15,477 bases of DNA, from assembly GCA_013043945.1 (NCBI GenBank), contig JABEUW010000133.1, positions 1-15,477 of the forward strand, given 5' to 3'. Below, piece by piece: positions 14,190 through 15,477 of the stretch; the stretch's first letter is position 1; every line of letters starts with the position of its first letter. A model generated the notes under the pieces. That model was not told the DNA's origin, searched no databases, and saw only the letters and a program-made list of their open reading frames with translations. Position numbers and translations under genes: made by a program. The stretch is from Vulcanimicrobiota bacterium (GTDB lineage: Bacteria > Vulcanimicrobiota > Vulcanimicrobiia > Vulcanimicrobiales > Vulcanimicrobiaceae).

Positions 14190-15458
14190 CTACGCGGGCA
14201 TCTCTTTCTGACGATCGCCGTAGATCAGCGTCGGCTGCTCGCGCTTTTCGACAACGTCTTTATTGACGACGCACTTCTTGACGCCGACCAGCGAAGGAAG
14301 ATCGTACATAACGTCGAGCATGATTTCTTCGAGGATCGAGCGCAACCCGCGCGCGCCGGTCTTGCGCCCCTGAGCTTTCGTCGCGATTGAGACCAAGGCG
14401 TCTTTGGTGAACTGCAGATCGACCCCGTCCATCGCAAGGATGCGCTGGAATTGCTTGACGAGCGCGTTGCGCGGCTCGGTGAGGATGCGCCGCAATGTCA
14501 GATCGTCGAGTGCGTCGAGCGTAACGACGATGGGAAGGCGTCCGATAAACTCGGGAATGAGGCCGAATTTCAACAGATCTTCGGGAAGGAGCTGACCGAG
14601 CATCTTGCTCGCACGAGCGACGCGCTTGCTCTCTGGATTCGCGCGAAATCCCATATTGTTCGCGGCGACGCGCGATTCGACGATACGCTCCAATCCGTCG
14701 AATGCTCCGCCGCAAATGAAGAGCACGTTCGTGGTGTCGATCTGGATGAACTCTTGATGCGGATGTTTGCGCCCGCCCTGAGGAGGAACGTTTGCGGTCG
14801 TCCCTTCGAGAATTTTCAGAAGCGCCTGTTGCACGCCTTCGCCCGAGACGTCGCGCGTGATCGAGGGGTTCTCGCTCTTGCGGGCGATCTTATCGATTTC
14901 GTCGATATAGATAATACCGCGCTCCGCACGTTTGACATCGTAATCGGCGGCCTGGATGAGTTTGAGCAGGATGTTTTCGACATCCTCACCGACGTAGCCG
15001 GCCTCGGTGAGCGAGGTAGCATCCGCCATCGCGAGCGGAACGTCGAGAATTTTCGCAAGCGTTTGCGCGAGATAGGTCTTCCCCGAGCCGGTCGGCCCGA
15101 CGAGAAGAATGTTCGACTTCTGGAGTTCGACCTCGTCCGCCCCGGCGCCGACGGGACCGGCGTTGATGCGTTTGTAATGGTTGTAGACGGCGACCGCGAG
15201 CGCTTTTTTCGCGCGGTCTTGCCCGATCACGTACGAATCGAGGATTTGATTGATCTCGCGAGGCTTCGGCAGGGTACGCAATCGCGAACTATCGTCGGCA
15301 GCCTTATAGAGCTCTTCTTCGATAATCTCGTTGCAGAGCTCGATACATTCATCGCAGATATAGACGCCGGGACCCGCTATCAATTTCCGCACGTTCTCCT
15401 GCGATTTTCCGCAGAAGCTGCACTTGAGTTGCCCCTTTTCATCCCCGAAACGAAACAT
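14190..15458 (-). CDS. clpX: ClpX, ATP-dependent Clp protease unfoldase subunit
   Basis: A 422-residue, full-length ClpX, the hexameric AAA+ unfoldase that feeds proteins to ClpP. The N-terminal zinc-binding domain has the four cysteines at 13, 16, 35 and 38 (CSFC and CDEC). Walker A is GPTGSGKT (121-128), Walker B IIYIDE (182-187), pore motif GYVG (154-157), and the RKH loop lies at 230-232. The ClpP-docking loop reads NMGF (268-271) where IGF is the common form, a conservative change. GARGLRSILEE is the sensor 2 region. The ATG at 15458 gives the usual N-terminus; a GGGAGG sequence lies 13 bases upstream, rather far for a ribosome site. Its stop faces the peroxiredoxin-like gene's stop across 11 bases. 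clpP, often the upstream neighbour, would lie beyond the window edge. Confidence 0.97.
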   Translation of the reverse strand: MFRFGDEKGQLKCSFCGKSQENVRKLIAGPGVYICDECIELCNEIIEEELYKAADDSSRLRTLPKPREINQILDSYVIGQDRAKKALAVAVYNHYKRINAGPVGAGADEVELQKSNILLVGPTGSGKTYLAQTLAKILDVPLAMADATSLTEAGYVGEDVENILLKLIQAADYDVKRAERGIIYIDEIDKIARKSENPSITRDVSGEGVQQALLKILEGTTANVPPQGGRKHPHQEFIQIDTTNVLFICGGAFDGLERIVESRVAANNMGFRANPESKRVARASKMLGQLLPEDLLKFGLIPEFIGRLPIVVTLDALDDLTLRRILTEPRNALVKQFQRILAMDGVDLQFTKDALVSIATKAQGRKTGARGLRSILEEIMLDVMYDLPSLVGVKKCVVNKDVVEKREQPTLIYGDRQKEMPA

Positions 15459-15477
15459 GGCGGACGGGCGACCTCCC

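Noticed and set aside
14179..14200. Bidirectional terminator between the peroxiredoxin-like gene and clpX
   Set aside because: GCCCG (14180-14184) and CGGGC (14195-14199) could pair, but the stem is only five base pairs with a ten-base loop, partly inside clpX, and no clear U-run follows.

Overview
The window is a GC-rich (about 60-65% by eye), very gene-dense bacterial chromosome segment with no RNA gene, insertion sequence, phage gene or CRISPR array that I can see. No stretch over 300 bases lacks a gene; the longest gaps are about 65-75 bases. GTG and TTG starts are common and most neighbouring genes overlap or nearly touch. There is no 16S gene, so taxonomy is open. The gene content (PyrR, a type I dihydroorotase, and a MoxR/DUF58/VWA block inside a pyrimidine locus) would fit a little-studied GC-rich phylum such as Eremiobacterota (WPS-2), but that is a guess.

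Layout, left to right: the 5' end of carB (minus strand, cut by the window edge); pdxH; a four-gene Bat-type block (VWA protein, DUF58 protein, MoxR AAA+ ATPase, BatD-like membrane protein); carA; marC (plus strand); pyrC, pyrB, pyrR and valS (minus); an MFS transporter (minus); surE and a peroxiredoxin-like gene (plus); and clpX (minus) at the right edge.

The minus-strand genes form a de novo pyrimidine locus. Transcription runs valS-pyrR-pyrB-pyrC, passes marC in antisense, then carA-batD-moxR-DUF58-VWA-pdxH-carB. CarA/CarB make carbamoyl phosphate, PyrB makes carbamoyl aspartate and PyrC closes the ring. PyrR would sense pyrimidine nucleotides. carA and carB are separated by five genes: a MoxR/VWA putative chaperone or stress system and pyridoxamine phosphate oxidase. 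The junctions from batD to pdxH are all four-base stop/start overlaps, which suggests strong translational coupling.

The most notable feature is just after surE, at 13675-14178. A single frame starts with an ATG overlapping the surE stop and encodes a thioredoxin-fold, AhpC/TSA-like peroxiredoxin. It is interrupted only by an in-frame TGA at 13774-13776, exactly where the family has its peroxidatic cysteine. A seven-base-pair hairpin with an AGUU loop starts 18 bases after the TGA. Together these point to a selenocysteine-containing peroxiredoxin that ordinary gene calling would cut to an N-terminally truncated fragment or miss.
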